DNA of 64,000 bases, taken from assembly GCA_035610365.1 (NCBI GenBank), contig CM069437.1:53592093-53656092 (forward strand). The letters run 5' to 3'. Below the pieces are notes generated by a model. That model did no database searches. It worked only from the letters and a program-made list of their open reading frames with translations, and was not told the DNA's origin. Each line of letters opens with the position of its first letter. The stretch's first letter is position 1. Positions 44,350 to 56,092 of this stretch are shown here, in pieces. A program made the position numbers and the translations under genes. The DNA comes from Aquatica leii (Eukaryota; Arthropoda; Insecta; Coleoptera; Lampyridae).

Positions 44350-46515
44350 TTGTAGTTTAACGGGCCATTAACGGTCAATTAAATATTTAATTGAAGTCGA
44401 CGTTAATCAGAGATTAACGGTCAATTAACTATATTTTGCGTTGCACAAAACTTTAATCTCCGATTAAACTCTTGTTAACAAAAGATTATCTAATTGGAGA
44501 TATTTGGATGATTAACCTACAATTAAAGTTTTTCAATAATAAAAAGTTCATGATTTACAGTCAAAACTAAGTAATAAATTATAGCTACGTTTAATTCAAG
44601 TTTCGTTTAGTACAAAATTATTAAAAAATAATTATTAAACAAAAATAATTATGTTGTTCCATTTGTCGTCTTCTTCCTCGAGTAGCTTTGAAGACAGCTT
44701 CGCAGTATAAGGTTTATACGAGATAAAGAAAATCCTTTTGAATTTTTAGACGACATTGATTTCAAGAAGAGGTTTCGATTAAATAAGGCCCCCATAATAA
44801 ACTTGTTACATGCAACTAAAGATAGAGTCGAACCAACAAGCTATCGAAACTAATCGTTTGATGCAAGAGTACAAATATTAGAATATCATAAATGAAATGG
44901 TCAGGCTCTCCCATCAATATATAAAGATGTCTAGAACTACCAAAAAGTTCATGGAAATAGAATAATGGTTCTTTCGCATTTCTGGTTTTTTGTGTTGTGG
45001 GAGCTGTTGATTGCACACGTGCATATGCAATCACCCGATAGACAAAATGCTGAATCGTATCACAACAGAAAAGGATATTTTAGCATTAATGTTCAAGCGA
45101 TTTGCAATGCTGACTTAACATTAATGCATTTTATTGTTTATTAGCCAGGATCAGTACACAACAGTATTATTTTCAATAAATCTCTTCTTCCGGTTGAATC
45201 TTGCATCTTAAGATATGGCAACGGTTACCTATTAGGTGATAGTGAATCCATGTAATCCTCATCTGGTTACATTTAGCAAATGCCAGTGAAGTAGCATAAA
45301 GCATAGCACATATTATGACAAGTAATACCATAGAAAGGTTCTTTGGAATTTTGCAGAGAAGATTTCCTTGCTTGCAATATGGTTGCAGACTCTTAATTAG
45401 CCCAACATTAATTGCAACAGTTCTTCATATGCAAAATGTATAAAAACAACATAATTTATTGTAATTTTTTATTTATAAAACTAATACTGTGCTTTATATT
45501 TTCTTAAAACTTGATTAAATAGTATTACTTCCTTCAGTAATTCACAGATTATAATTTTTTGCTTTTGAAATTTTTCTTGTAAATAACTCGGGAGGAGTTG
45601 ACAAAGGTTCTGCAGTAAATAGGAGTGTGCGAAAGACAAGAATACGAGATAATACAGGTTGAAGTTCAGTCACATATAATGATTCTCATTTGCCCATTTT
45701 TACTAAGGATACAAATTAATATTAGATTTCATTGTAATTATCTCCCAATTTACCAAAATAGTAAGCTGTAAAGCAATTCAAAGCAATTTCTAGGTGGCTC
45801 ACTTTGGTATGCAATGTTCGCCAGCAAAAACTCCTGATCGGCAGTTATTAAGAGGTTGAAAACTCCACGAGAAACAGATTTTTTCATCATACATAGTACA
45901 ACTTTTAAGTTCTATCTTACATGTCCTGCTTCACAGATCTGTTTTATCTTCAGTTTCATATATACAAACAAAGTTTCAGGTATTTTGCTGTTCGGAGACC
46001 TATTTTAGTCGATGCATTATATTCGTTGGTGATGCTTGTTGACACCGAACATTTCTTTTCAACTATAAATCCTTTAGCCAGTTACTCCTTTATATTGTTA
46101 TCTAAAGTAAAGGATAAAAGGAATTAAGCAAGAAATTTTATAGAATTAGAAATTTGTTATCGGTAAACATAAAATAAAACTTAGCTATCGATACAGAAGC
46201 AATATTTTCCATAATGATAATATAACTATTTATAAGAAAACGTGAATAATATAGTAATACCATTGTAATACTCACTTTAATATTTAAGTAAATATTTGTA
46301 AATAACCTCCTTTTTGGTAGTCATTTTTGTTTTATAAACTGACATTAAAACGCGCGGTTGTCAAGTTGACTAGCAGTTAATCGTCGATTAACTAATGGAC
46401 CGTTAATCATAGATGAAATTGTTTTGTGCAACGCAATCGAATGTTAATCAACCATTATCTTTAATCGACGATTAGTAAATCGCCAATTAACCAGACTTTT
46501 GTGCAACCGGCTATT
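44350..46515 (+). mobile_element. PIF/Harbinger-like element
   Basis: The transposase relic is bracketed by inverted subterminal repeats. GCGTTGCACAAAAC at about 44,438 is matched by GTTTTGTGCAACGC at about 46,423, and TTTTGTGCAACC occurs at the right edge near 46,500. Both sides also share GATTAACGGTC and TTAATCG-type words. The exact left boundary and target duplication are not clear, so the coordinates are approximate. Confidence 0.55.
44730..45440 (+). pseudogene. Harbinger transposase relic (HARBI1-like)
   Basis: Blocks in order: an N-terminal FLDDIDFKKRFRLNK, the DCTH catalytic block near 45,008 split by a frameshift (HVHMQSPDRQNAE), NRKGYFSINVQAICNADLTL near 45,065-45,125 with the second aspartate, PGSVHNSIIFN, GYLLGDS, and TIERFFGILQRRFPCL near 45,325-45,375 holding the third acidic residue. 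All are diagnostic of PIF/Harbinger nucleases. Several in-frame stops inactivate it. The Myb-like partner gene of Harbingers was not recognised. Confidence 0.75.
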
Positions 46516-46922
46516 TGACTTTAATTTGTCTGCAATCTGTGTTCTGAAATATTATATTGTAATGTTCTATGCATTTTTGCAATTGCTTCTCTAAAGTTTA
46601 GTTGAATATATCTCTAGGTTAGTTCTTTCTATTTTCTAAATATACATTTTCAATAAAATATTACTAAAGCAGAAAAGTCTTATGATGAATATATAAATAA
46701 ATATAGAACATAAAGTAGTAATAAGTATTTATTTTTTTTCTGCTGTAACCTTTTGGTTTTGCTGAATTATTTTGGTCAAAGCATTTTTAATTATTGAAAA
46801 CTTACAATAAATTGTATTATGTAGCTACATTCAACTTGTTTTACAGAACTGCATTTTTTTGACAAGAAAGTTAGCCAGCACAGTGTTAGTTTTTAAAACA
46901 GTATGTTGATTTTTTGTTATAC

Positions 46923-47015
46923 ATGAAATGCTCATACGTCAAAAGATCGCAGCAAAAAGCCGCTCGACAAAAGATCGTGGTCAAAATGTCGCACAACAAG
47001 AGATCGCGTACGACA
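46923..47015 (+). repeat. Degenerate 13-17 bp tandem repeat
   Basis: About six units with the theme CAAAAGATCGnnn or CAAAATGTCGnnn follow each other. A 35-codon frame through them is very basic (KRSQQKAARQK…). Units are too diverged to set an exact period. Confidence 0.5.
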
Positions 47016-47179
47016 AAATATTGCATATGAAAATAACTATATAATTGACTGTTTACAGATAATAGTTGGAAATGCATTAGCGGAAATTACAAATATGCTT
47101 ACAATAAAATAAATTGTAATTACTCTATATTCATTTTGTGTGATGGCATTAAACTTTGTTAAAAGTTAAAAAGGTAAAG

Positions 47180-47430
47180 TAAAGAACGAACGACAAGAAA
47201 AGGTGCATACAATTAGAAATGAAGTTGTGAAGAATGCGGGTCACGTTCATGTTGCCGATGCTGCGATAGAAGCAAAAGAAGCCCAAAATCTAAAATAACG
47301 GTTGAATCTGTGGAAACAATACAAACTATTTTAGCAAATGCTTCACAAACTATTTCTTGCGCTACACCAAGACAATTGCTATCGTTTTCTTGTCTGAAAC
47401 GACTCATTCAACGTGTACGGCCAAAAACAA
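47180..47430 (+). pseudogene. FLYWCH zinc-finger (MULE-associated) relic
   Basis: The plus strand reads RNEVVKNAGHVHVADAAIEAK with the HxH end of a FLYWCH finger. After a frame change it reads ITVESVETIQTILANASQTI and LSFSCLKRLIQRVRP. This matches the linker after the FLYWCH domain in Mutator-like transposases and related arthropod proteins. The catalytic part is not visible. It is a short dead fragment. Confidence 0.55.
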
Positions 47431-47829
47431 GCTTTTGCTAACCTTACATCTATAATTAAACTTGGCATTTGTTTACGTTAACAACACGTTGACTTACAAG
47501 ACAATTATTTTCACTAGCACTCGCGTTAAACACTATTTATTTAAACCGATTCTTTACACTTCCGAATTCTGACTAGATTAACTCCAACTTTCTTTAGATA
47601 CTTTTTATATTCCTACGTTATCTCGATCTAGAACATTTCATCTTTTGTGACAATCTGCTCGCATTCAATGGTCTTTGTCAAGGTTATTTATTTCCCATGC
47701 TAACATTTTAATAAATTGTAGATGGTCAAGTTAGCTATAGTTTCGTTTGGATTTTAATGAAAATGGTTTTTTGTTTCTAACAATTTAATGTGTATTTTAA
47801 ATTCTTACATTATATCTTACATTTGCCCT

Positions 47830-48930
47830 TATACTACTTTTTCATTCCCAAAATGTCTTGATGGAAGCGCTCTTCGTGTTTATCATTGACGTCGTCTATA
47901 TTTCCTTAATAAAAGTTGAAGTGATAAAAGATAATGTGTACTTGAAGGGACATATTGATATCAGCATTGTAAAATGCTTGTATCTTCTTTGTCTATTTTT
48001 CCCAAAAAACTGATAAAAACTTGTACCATTTATTTTTGGAACCTTCTTTAAGGTTTTTAAAACCGCCAAAAATCTAGTGCCTTAACAAAGTTTTTTTTGG
48101 TTCCCATCAGTTTTAACTAAAAAATGATTTTTTTTTTCTTGGTACAAAGTTCTTCTGTAATGGCCACTTTTGCTGAATGTAATAGTTTTCTCTGTCACGA
48201 GTGTTTCAAATACATAAAAAGCAGCAGTATTTGGTGTCCCCTAATTGCATACCCAAATTAATTGCAATGACTTTAGAATACGCACAAATATTCCAGGAAT
48301 AGTCTTTGTATTTTATCCTATCTAACAAACTTTTTAGGTTTTTGCAATATTTCTTTATAGAAACAGCATGTCCTATTAGAATAGAAGAATTGCAGTAGAC
48401 CAAATTGCTGGCCATACTATAGAAATCAACATAATTTTTGTGTCTGTTACAAAAAACACCCATTCGTGTTCCTTTCGTTAAGAGTTTCTATTGCCGAAAT
48501 CGCAAACCAATTGGTTCTGTTTAAGATTTAGATACATTCAAATCTTGCACCAAGCAATTTAATTTAAACTGAGTAATTAAATGTTATTCGCATGATAAGT
48601 TTTTTGATTTTTCATAATCTTTAAAGCTAGTGTCAGTAGTGTCTATATTCCTGTGGGTTTCTTGGTCAATTGATGGTCGAGAAACTGGATGATGTTTGTC
48701 ATGTAATTGAAGCTTTTGAGCTAGAACTGTTTCTACATAAGCATGTTTTCTTTTCTTTCTCCTGTCTTATTAAGACAAAAATAGCAATCTTCAATGTGAT
48801 CTTTTTGTTCTCTCCAGCGCATGGGAATTGCAAAAAGTAAAGAATTTTGTTTTTTAGATAACAAATCCCTCAAATATCTGACACAAGTGGAATCTACTGT
48901 TTGTCTTGATTTTTGACAGTTACACCGAAG
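47830..48930 (-). pseudogene. Relic of an unnamed multi-copy arthropod protein family
   Basis: Read on the minus strand, blocks are FAIPMRWREQKDHIEDCYFC (about 48,780-48,840), HAVSIKKYCKNLKSLLDRIK, WNICAYSKVIAINLGMQLGD with TKYCCFLC (48,210-48,300), then NADINMSLQVH and DDVNDKHEERFHQDI (47,860-47,900). I recognise this order from an uncharacterised protein family repeated in many arthropod genomes. Its biochemical role is unknown to me. Blocks between are missing or frame-shifted. It is probably transposon-derived. Confidence 0.55.
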
Positions 48931-48939
48931 TAATGTTTA

Positions 48940-50828
48940 TAACCCTGACAAATATCTGTAGTGAAGTTTTCACTCTTATTTAATAAAGCAAATATACCAC
49001 ACACATAACAAAAATTGTTTGAATTACTTTTACACGAACGAGGTATGATTTCTTTGTTAAATAATTACTGACCTCATCTTCAGGGTTTTATACTGTATCA
49101 ATTCACTTAATCTCGAGTCTCTTATACAGCATGAGTCTGTTTATCCTCTACTTAAAGAGAATTAACCAACCAGAGTAAAGAAACAATACAAAACTATCAC
49201 TTCTTAAGTAAGCTGCTTACGTTAGTTGCATTTTGTCCGTAATCAGAGTTAAGTTGATACTGTCGCTTTTCGAATAATTTGTACTTTATATAAGCAATTT
49301 AATGTTATCAGTCAGGGTAAAAACTTTCTTGACCAGTGTTATTTATTTGGTTTTGCTTTTCACTTATTTTTGTCTAAATCACGATTAGTTGGGTTTTAGA
49401 TAAATTTATTCATGTATGTAGACTAACCTGTAAGTACCATTAAGTACCCAATAACTTCTAGTAAAACAGTAATACGTTCTACAAGTAAAACTTCAAAATT
49501 ACTCTTATACGACTTATATTGATAACAATATTTACAAAAATTGTCTTATAAAGTGATTTTAACGCCACATTGACTAAATTGTAAATTTTGTATATTATTT
49601 ATCAACAGAGTCTGTGGAGAATAGTGCAAAGTAGACAGTCTCCTCTCCATCACCTCCCCACACATGTTCGATGTAGCCTAATCCGATAAACCTACGGCAA
49701 AACAATAACGCCTGTTCTTTAAATGACGAGCGATATGGAGACGTGCGTTGTTTCGCTGAAAAATGATATGAGGTGTTACATGGCGTGTGTATTTATCAAA
49801 AAGATCTATTCTAAATTAAAATTAACGACGGCACGGTCTAAGTACGCTACTGATTCTCCTTATGAGTAGGGATAAATGGTGTACCACTGTCAAACGTTCA
49901 TTTATGCTTTTTCCGGTTGAAAACCGCTGTTGAACAGTCGTGTACCTGGGTGTTATTTTAAGACATGTTAGTAGTTTTCTTTCTGTTGAATTTTTCTTAC
50001 GCTTTTAGCGGATATGCTAAGCAAAGCAAAAACGTATTCCAGGTCAAATTCGGCGTTTTGTGTTAATTACGTGACGTTCCCAAGGAGTAAAGCAATTTTT
50101 AAGGATGGCATCGTTTCGTTAACTATGTACTTTTTTTTAGCGAGTTTCGGGAGATTACCTTTCTTTGTACGCTGCTGTTTTTGGCGATATCGATGTAACA
50201 TGTAACCTGTGGAGTCCCCCTTGTTTAACATAATCGGAAGGGACGTGAGAAGACTCACACCTATATCAATATCGTAGTACTTCATTAAATTACTGTATGC
50301 ACATTATTTGGTATAGCATAAATCTTCTTACATTTACATTTATTACTTTACTTTTTACTTGTGCCAGCCTTGTATGTATTGTAGTTGAGTACGTTGACAT
50401 GATAGTCAATTTTCTTTGCTCATTTAAACGCAGTCATAGTCAAAAGCAAAATAACAATAACCATCGTACGTAAGCTTATATACCACGCATAATTTTTGTT
50501 TTGAATCAGATAAATAGAAATAGTGGAAGGCACTACAGTTGACAAAGAAGTGTTTTTGTACTCATATCTTAATTTTTTGATTCATTGTTATCATTGTCGA
50601 TTGTCAATTTGTTTCGCGACTGCATAGTAAACGAGATAGTTTGATCGAGTCATATTTATAGTTAAATTGTTGTTAGCAATTGAATATAATTAGTTGTATG
50701 GTGGGTTGCCTGATCGAAAGGGCCTACATTGATACTATAGCTGTGATATTAATATATTAGTCGACAAATTTATAATTGTTGTTGGTTTATTTCTCTCCGT
50801 TAGTTTTAACAACTATTTTCCTTTCTTG
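48940..50828. other. No gene recognised
   Basis: A GC-richer part at 49,600-50,280 has short frames on both strands. It resembles LTR or leader sequence in composition only. Confidence 0.35.
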
Positions 50829-51020
50829 AAATAAATATATTATTGTTAGAAGTTGTGTTTTGTAAACTTGTCCCTTTTAGCGATTGACAGATTTAAAAAA
50901 GGTCTGCATTGGGAAATATTTACTTGTTTTGGAGCTTTTCTAATTAAGTGTAGGATTAGCACATCAAAACTTGCGACCCGCTTTTCAATACAACTGCGTT
51001 AGTCGCCAGCAATAAAGTTG
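50828..51020 (+). repeat. LTR-like end block, copy 2 of 3
   Basis: Matches 29,104-29,300 at the same spacing: AATAAATAT, CAGATTTAAA, TGTTTTGG and GTTAGTCGCCAGCAA. It abuts the Tc1-like relic at 51.05 kb. Confidence 0.4.
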
Positions 51021-51049
51021 CGAAAAAATTGTCATAACAGGAGACGGCT

Positions 51050-51658
51050 ATCTAGATAACACAGTAAAGTGGTTTATAGAACATCATCAACATAACGCGC
51101 AGTTGTCATACTGCTTTGAATAGAGACAAGCGGTGATCGGCTAGCATAGGCAATACCCCACCAAACTATTACTCCAACAGTTCTGTGTACATGCCTCTTA
51201 ACAGCAAACCCAATATCACGTTGCTTTCCACGGCGGCATCTTACTCTCCTACGGCTATCGTGAATATCTTGACAAAATCGTGATTCATCGCAAAAGTCAA
51301 CATTGTGCCTTCCAATGCAGCCGTTTTCTGCACCAGTTCAAATGTTGACAGTGGTCCGCAGTCAAAGGACGTACTAATCATTGACGGTATGAAAAAAGTT
51401 CAAAGGCTTAACTGTGGCAATGTAGTGAACGCATAGTAACAGGTCTACCTTCTTCTTCAAACTATTAGTCAGCGATTTAACGCGAAGTAGCAAAACGGTC
51501 TCGTAGAGTCTAATCTCATCTACCTTCTGTCTACACACGACACAAACGTATTACCGTCATTGCGGTACAATTAATACAACAACTAATTTCGCAATACGAT
51601 AAACCGACATCTCGATAGGCAACAATTCTACCTCTACCTGTTTTTGAACTCGAGGCAT
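51050..51658 (-). pseudogene. Tc1-like transposase relic, minus strand
   Basis: The minus strand from an ATG at 51,658 reads MPRV, then in another frame RGRIVAYRDVGLSYREIS (paired-like helix-turn-helix). Later blocks are NVDFCDESRFC with the first catalytic aspartate (near 51,290), RRGKQRDIGFAVKRHVHRTV, GVIVWWGIAY, SRSPLVSIQSSMTTARYVDD. The third catalytic block is beyond the recognisable part. It belongs to a different subfamily from the element at 37.5-41.7 kb. Frameshifts and stops inactivate it. Confidence 0.75.
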
Positions 51659-51699
51659 TTTCTTACGCTTATCAATAGTAGACGGAGGTCTCATAAACC

Positions 51700-54570
51700 A
51701 GTTTCTTCACAAAAAAAAGATAAAATTTTATTTTCTCAAAAAAATTAACGCAGATAAACAGTTGACATAGTTATCATAGCATGCTTTAAATATAGTCATT
51801 CTGTTTTCAAAAAATCCAATTGAAGAAAGACTTCTACTGTTACTGATTACCTATATTCAACAACAATAGTCACCAATAACTGTAAGATGAACATTATTAA
51901 ACAAAGTAAGAAAAACTTCACAAACACACCATTACTTAATTAAGACTGCTGGATAAAACAAATTGAGCCAAAACGCCAAAAATAAAAATATTTGTACTGT
52001 ACTAACGTTGAAGTGACCGGTAACAACAAAAATAAAAGTAATGGCTGTTAAAATAATCTAAAAGAAAAAAAAACAAACTTAGAAAGGAAAAATAACTATA
52101 AAAGTAAACCAATGTATAAATGTGTTTTAGCAGAAAGTAAGTTTTTTATATTTCTAATATTAAATACTTGTAGGTAGTCAACAAAGTCGTTCTCAAAAAT
52201 GAATATTATAAGTTTGTTCATCTAAAATTCCATCAATATCAAGTTAAATTTTTTGAGACTTTGTTTGCTGTGTTGAGTCAAGATTTTCATTTTTCATACT
52301 GCAAACAAGGACCAGCACTTTAGTTTTGATAACTAAAAGTGCACAACTCCCAACATATTTCAAAAAACACGTTAATTTATGTGTGATATAAAAACGTTGT
52401 TGTGAGCTACCACAATGCAAAAGATCCGAGAAAAGTAAGTACGGTTTAACAGTCACAGAAAGCGTTGCAAACCATAACTAACAAATTCTAAAACACACTA
52501 TGAAAAATAGTTAAATAAAAGTTGACGTAAAAGAAAAAAAATTAATAACATAATCCAAAAATTACGCAATATTAACGATATCAGTTATAACATTTAAAGA
52601 GTTCACAAGACTAATGGTAACTCGAAGAACCTTACATAAATTAATAGTTATTGAACAAACAAGGTTGTTAATGATCGAGACATTTTAACGCCGTGAGCGA
52701 GTGTAGCGAGCGAACGCGTTGATATTGTCGAGATTATTTGTCGCCGATTAACAAACGAGTTAGTTTTAAAGTTTTTCCGTTGATCGTACCTTAGTAAAAC
52801 GAGTGAAGGAAACTAAAATTTACGTAACACGTTGTGATATTTAGTAGTCGCGCAATATCGTTAAATCATTGGTTGCTAACGATTTCATTGGTTGCTATAA
52901 AAAATCGTACATTAATAGAAATTCATTCCTTGGTTCAAAATCGTTTATTAATAGAGGTCATTAGCGATCTATTTCTGATACATTATTATACGTTAATATT
53001 ACTATTAACAGATGATCGACGGAAAAATAAATTATTCTTGAGCTATCATGCTGAAATAACATTTACCTAAAAGAATCTTCTAAAACGTTTTGGATTCGGG
53101 ATTGTTAACGTATACATCAGCGTTTTATTGCTCGATTTAAATTTTCGTAATAGTTACAAAAAAGATTAGTGAGTTGATGACCAAAAATGAATAAAACAAG
53201 TGCCTTAAACCAAGTGTAGCATTTTGTAAACAATTTGAGATTTTGAGTTTGAGTTTGAGAACGTTCTTAGCTAAATAGCAAAAACATCGGAATATTCTAG
53301 AAACTGAAAACGTAAAATGTAATAGGCAAACCCATGAAATCGAATTTTTCAGAATAACGTTATGGTGTTACATAAATAAACAAGTGTATGTTTAGTGTTT
53401 TTACGGCGTAACGCGTGTCGTAGAAATAAATAATTATGAGTGCAGTTATCTTTTTGCGAACGGTGTTTATAAAAATCCACAGTTACAGTGGTGTATAAAA
53501 ATTTTTAATATCCTATTATTTTTGTTAAATAGTTAATCATAAGTTTGTTCTGTTTTAGTTTAGTAAATTAGTTATATAAATAATCGTGTAAACAGTTGAG
53601 TAATTTATAGAAAAAAATTACGAATAACTACATCTCTTTATGAGTAAAAATTGTTATGTTAAAAATTTAGTATGTTAAGACTTTTCCAGTATAAGATTTA
53701 TTCTCGACACGCCTACTTTTCGTGGTTGACTGTCAAATTTTAAAAACCTTGATTTCATTTTTTCTTCTGGTAACGTTTTGTGCAACACAGACCTCGGTTT
53801 AGCGGTGTCTACGCCCAACAAGACTTTCATCATTAAGTTATTTCACGCAACACGTGATTATTGCGGTCGAATTTTATGCCTATTTGATTTAAAACCTATT
53901 CGGACGGGTTTCCATAGCTCCATTTATGTTTCTTATCTGTGGAGTTGATAAACACCTGTTACAATTGGAAAATTACCATGATGTCACGTCGCTGAAGTTC
54001 AAGGAGTTGAATACAATCTTATTGGAGGAAATAATTACCTAAGTTGCAAAGTTAATTAGAGGGAAACTAGGCGCATTCGCTTATTTCAATAATCGTATGA
54101 AATAAAGACAGTATTTATTTGTGATTACGCCGTATGTACGTTTCGTTTGTGTTAGATTTCAATGGAGTTTTAGGTAATACTGGTACGGGATTAGCTAATC
54201 CCCTACTGGATAAAACATAACTGTATTACATTTTTTATTTTAATTCTTAATAGTTTGGTGGTCAGTCGACCATATGTACATAATAGGTTGTAATCACAAT
54301 TAATATTAAAATCTTTTTTTTGTGTCATATTATGATCTGGTGCGCTTTGATTATCTAGACGATTTTATTACTCTTGTAATTGAATCTACGAATGTAAAGG
54401 TACTCCTTTAAGTGTAAAAAACCGACTAGGTCACTTTGCTGTACGACATGTTGCCCAGTCGAAGGCGTAACTTATTCTTGGCTTGTGATATGAACCCACG
54501 TACTAGTGTTTGGAAAACTTATATAAATTTTACTTATGTACCTTCTGCGTCCTTTTTAACTACTTTCTAT
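51700..54570. other. No gene; promoter-like cluster near 52.87 kb
   Basis: ATTGGTTGCTA occurs twice, at about 52,867 and 52,888 (inverted CCAAT words), with TATAAAA following at about 52,899. This resembles an LTR or gene promoter, but no coding region follows. The rest is AT-rich without recognisable blocks. Confidence 0.3.
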
Positions 54571-54571
54571 G

Positions 54572-54790
54572 ATAAAATAAATATATATTCTGTGTTAGAA
54601 CTTCTGTTGTATTGTTTGTTCTTTTTCAGCTGCGGGTAGATTTAAACGATATCTCCCTAGTTTAGCCTTATATCGTTTTGGCACCTTTTTAGATATAGTT
54701 TATAATCTTGCATCACGAAGCCTGCGACCCCTTCTCCGAGAACAAGTGTGTTAGCTGTCATTTACTTTTTTTGTTACGAGACAACTTGCG
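54572..54790 (+). repeat. LTR-like end block, copy 3 of 3
   Basis: Shares AATAAATATA, TAGATTTAAACG and CGTTTTGGCACCTTTTT with the blocks at 29.1 and 50.8 kb. The GTTAGTCGCC end is replaced by GTTAGCTGTCA. Confidence 0.35.
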
Positions 54791-56092
54791 TAACAAAATA
54801 TTTATACATAGAAATGCTTACAAATTTAAAACTGATTGGGTGATTTTTTGCAATTGTAGTCGAGTTAGAGTTTAATTTTAGAACGTGTTTATTTTTAAAA
54901 AGTTAAATTTAATTGTTAGTTTTTGTGTATAAAAGTTGTGTAATCAAAGTTAATGACCAATTACTAAATACCTAATTAGTATAAATAAATCTTGTAAGCA
55001 ATACAATCTACAATCAATTCCATATACTCACTACTGCTTAATTTCAATTTTTCAAATCCAAGGTGACAATAAATATCTACGCTATGCCACATTCAAATTC
55101 CTGCGTGATCGTAATAAATTATTTAAAAAAAATTGTTTAATAAACCTTTTCAAGTAAACAAGTAATAGCCATACCAGCACAATAACAATCATATCTTTAA
55201 TTGTGCTCATTTTCATTAATCTTAATTTATGTAATTATGCGTGACGACAAGAAAATTGAAACCTTGAAAATTCATTGTCATTTTTTTAGTAACAAATTAA
55301 ATTCATTATGTCAACCAGACCTACCTCAAAATTCCATGATGACAGTAAATTATGAGTAATATATATTTAGGAAGATAAGACTTGATGAAAATGGTCACTT
55401 CAATGCACATTATATGCAATTATATGTTTATCGCCATTATCTTATTATGCTAATTCTTAATGTTTTTTTATATTATAATGCGCAATTTGATAAGAATAAA
55501 TTTACAATTACATCACGCGCCGTATTACTAATTGTGACATTATTTATTTAAAATATTTTGTTTTGATTTTTCTTACGTTCTGATTTGTATTCTTATCGCG
55601 GCACAAATTGATTTACGTCAAAAGACGTAAAACAAGTATAGAATTTGAAAACACAACCTCGATATCGATCTTAATCTTGTTTTCGTCTTGTTCTCACGTA
55701 GGTGTAGTTAGACCAATTTACTTTTGTCGTTAGAGAATTAAGAGCGTGAACAAATAATTCGTATTTATGTCTGAGAAATACATATATATAATACTCATCT
55801 TTTTATACGAGTAAATTTAGTCCAGAAAATAAAACTTTAGAAATATAAAAATAAATACCCTAAAATAGTATTGTTCTTAGTGCCCAAACTTGAAAGACCA
55901 AATAGATACATGAAATAAAAATAATAGCAACACGCTTAGTTCCTGACAAAAAAAACCACATCAAAGAAAAATTATAAAGTTGGCTTATCAACTATATTAA
56001 CGGTCATTTTTATCAACCACATACAATCTCAAAACAACTTTTGAAGTGTTTAATATCTTTTACGAAAACTAACGTAATGCACTACTAGATCA
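54791..56092. other. No gene seen, AT-rich flank of gypsy element
   Basis: Low-GC sequence without recognisable blocks up to the gypsy 5' LTR. Confidence 0.5.

Noticed and set aside
48980..49100. Minus-strand CCTGAAGATGAGG as a PLE terminal repeat
   Set aside because: The short word alone has no stem II, GAAAC box or PLE coding sequence next to it.
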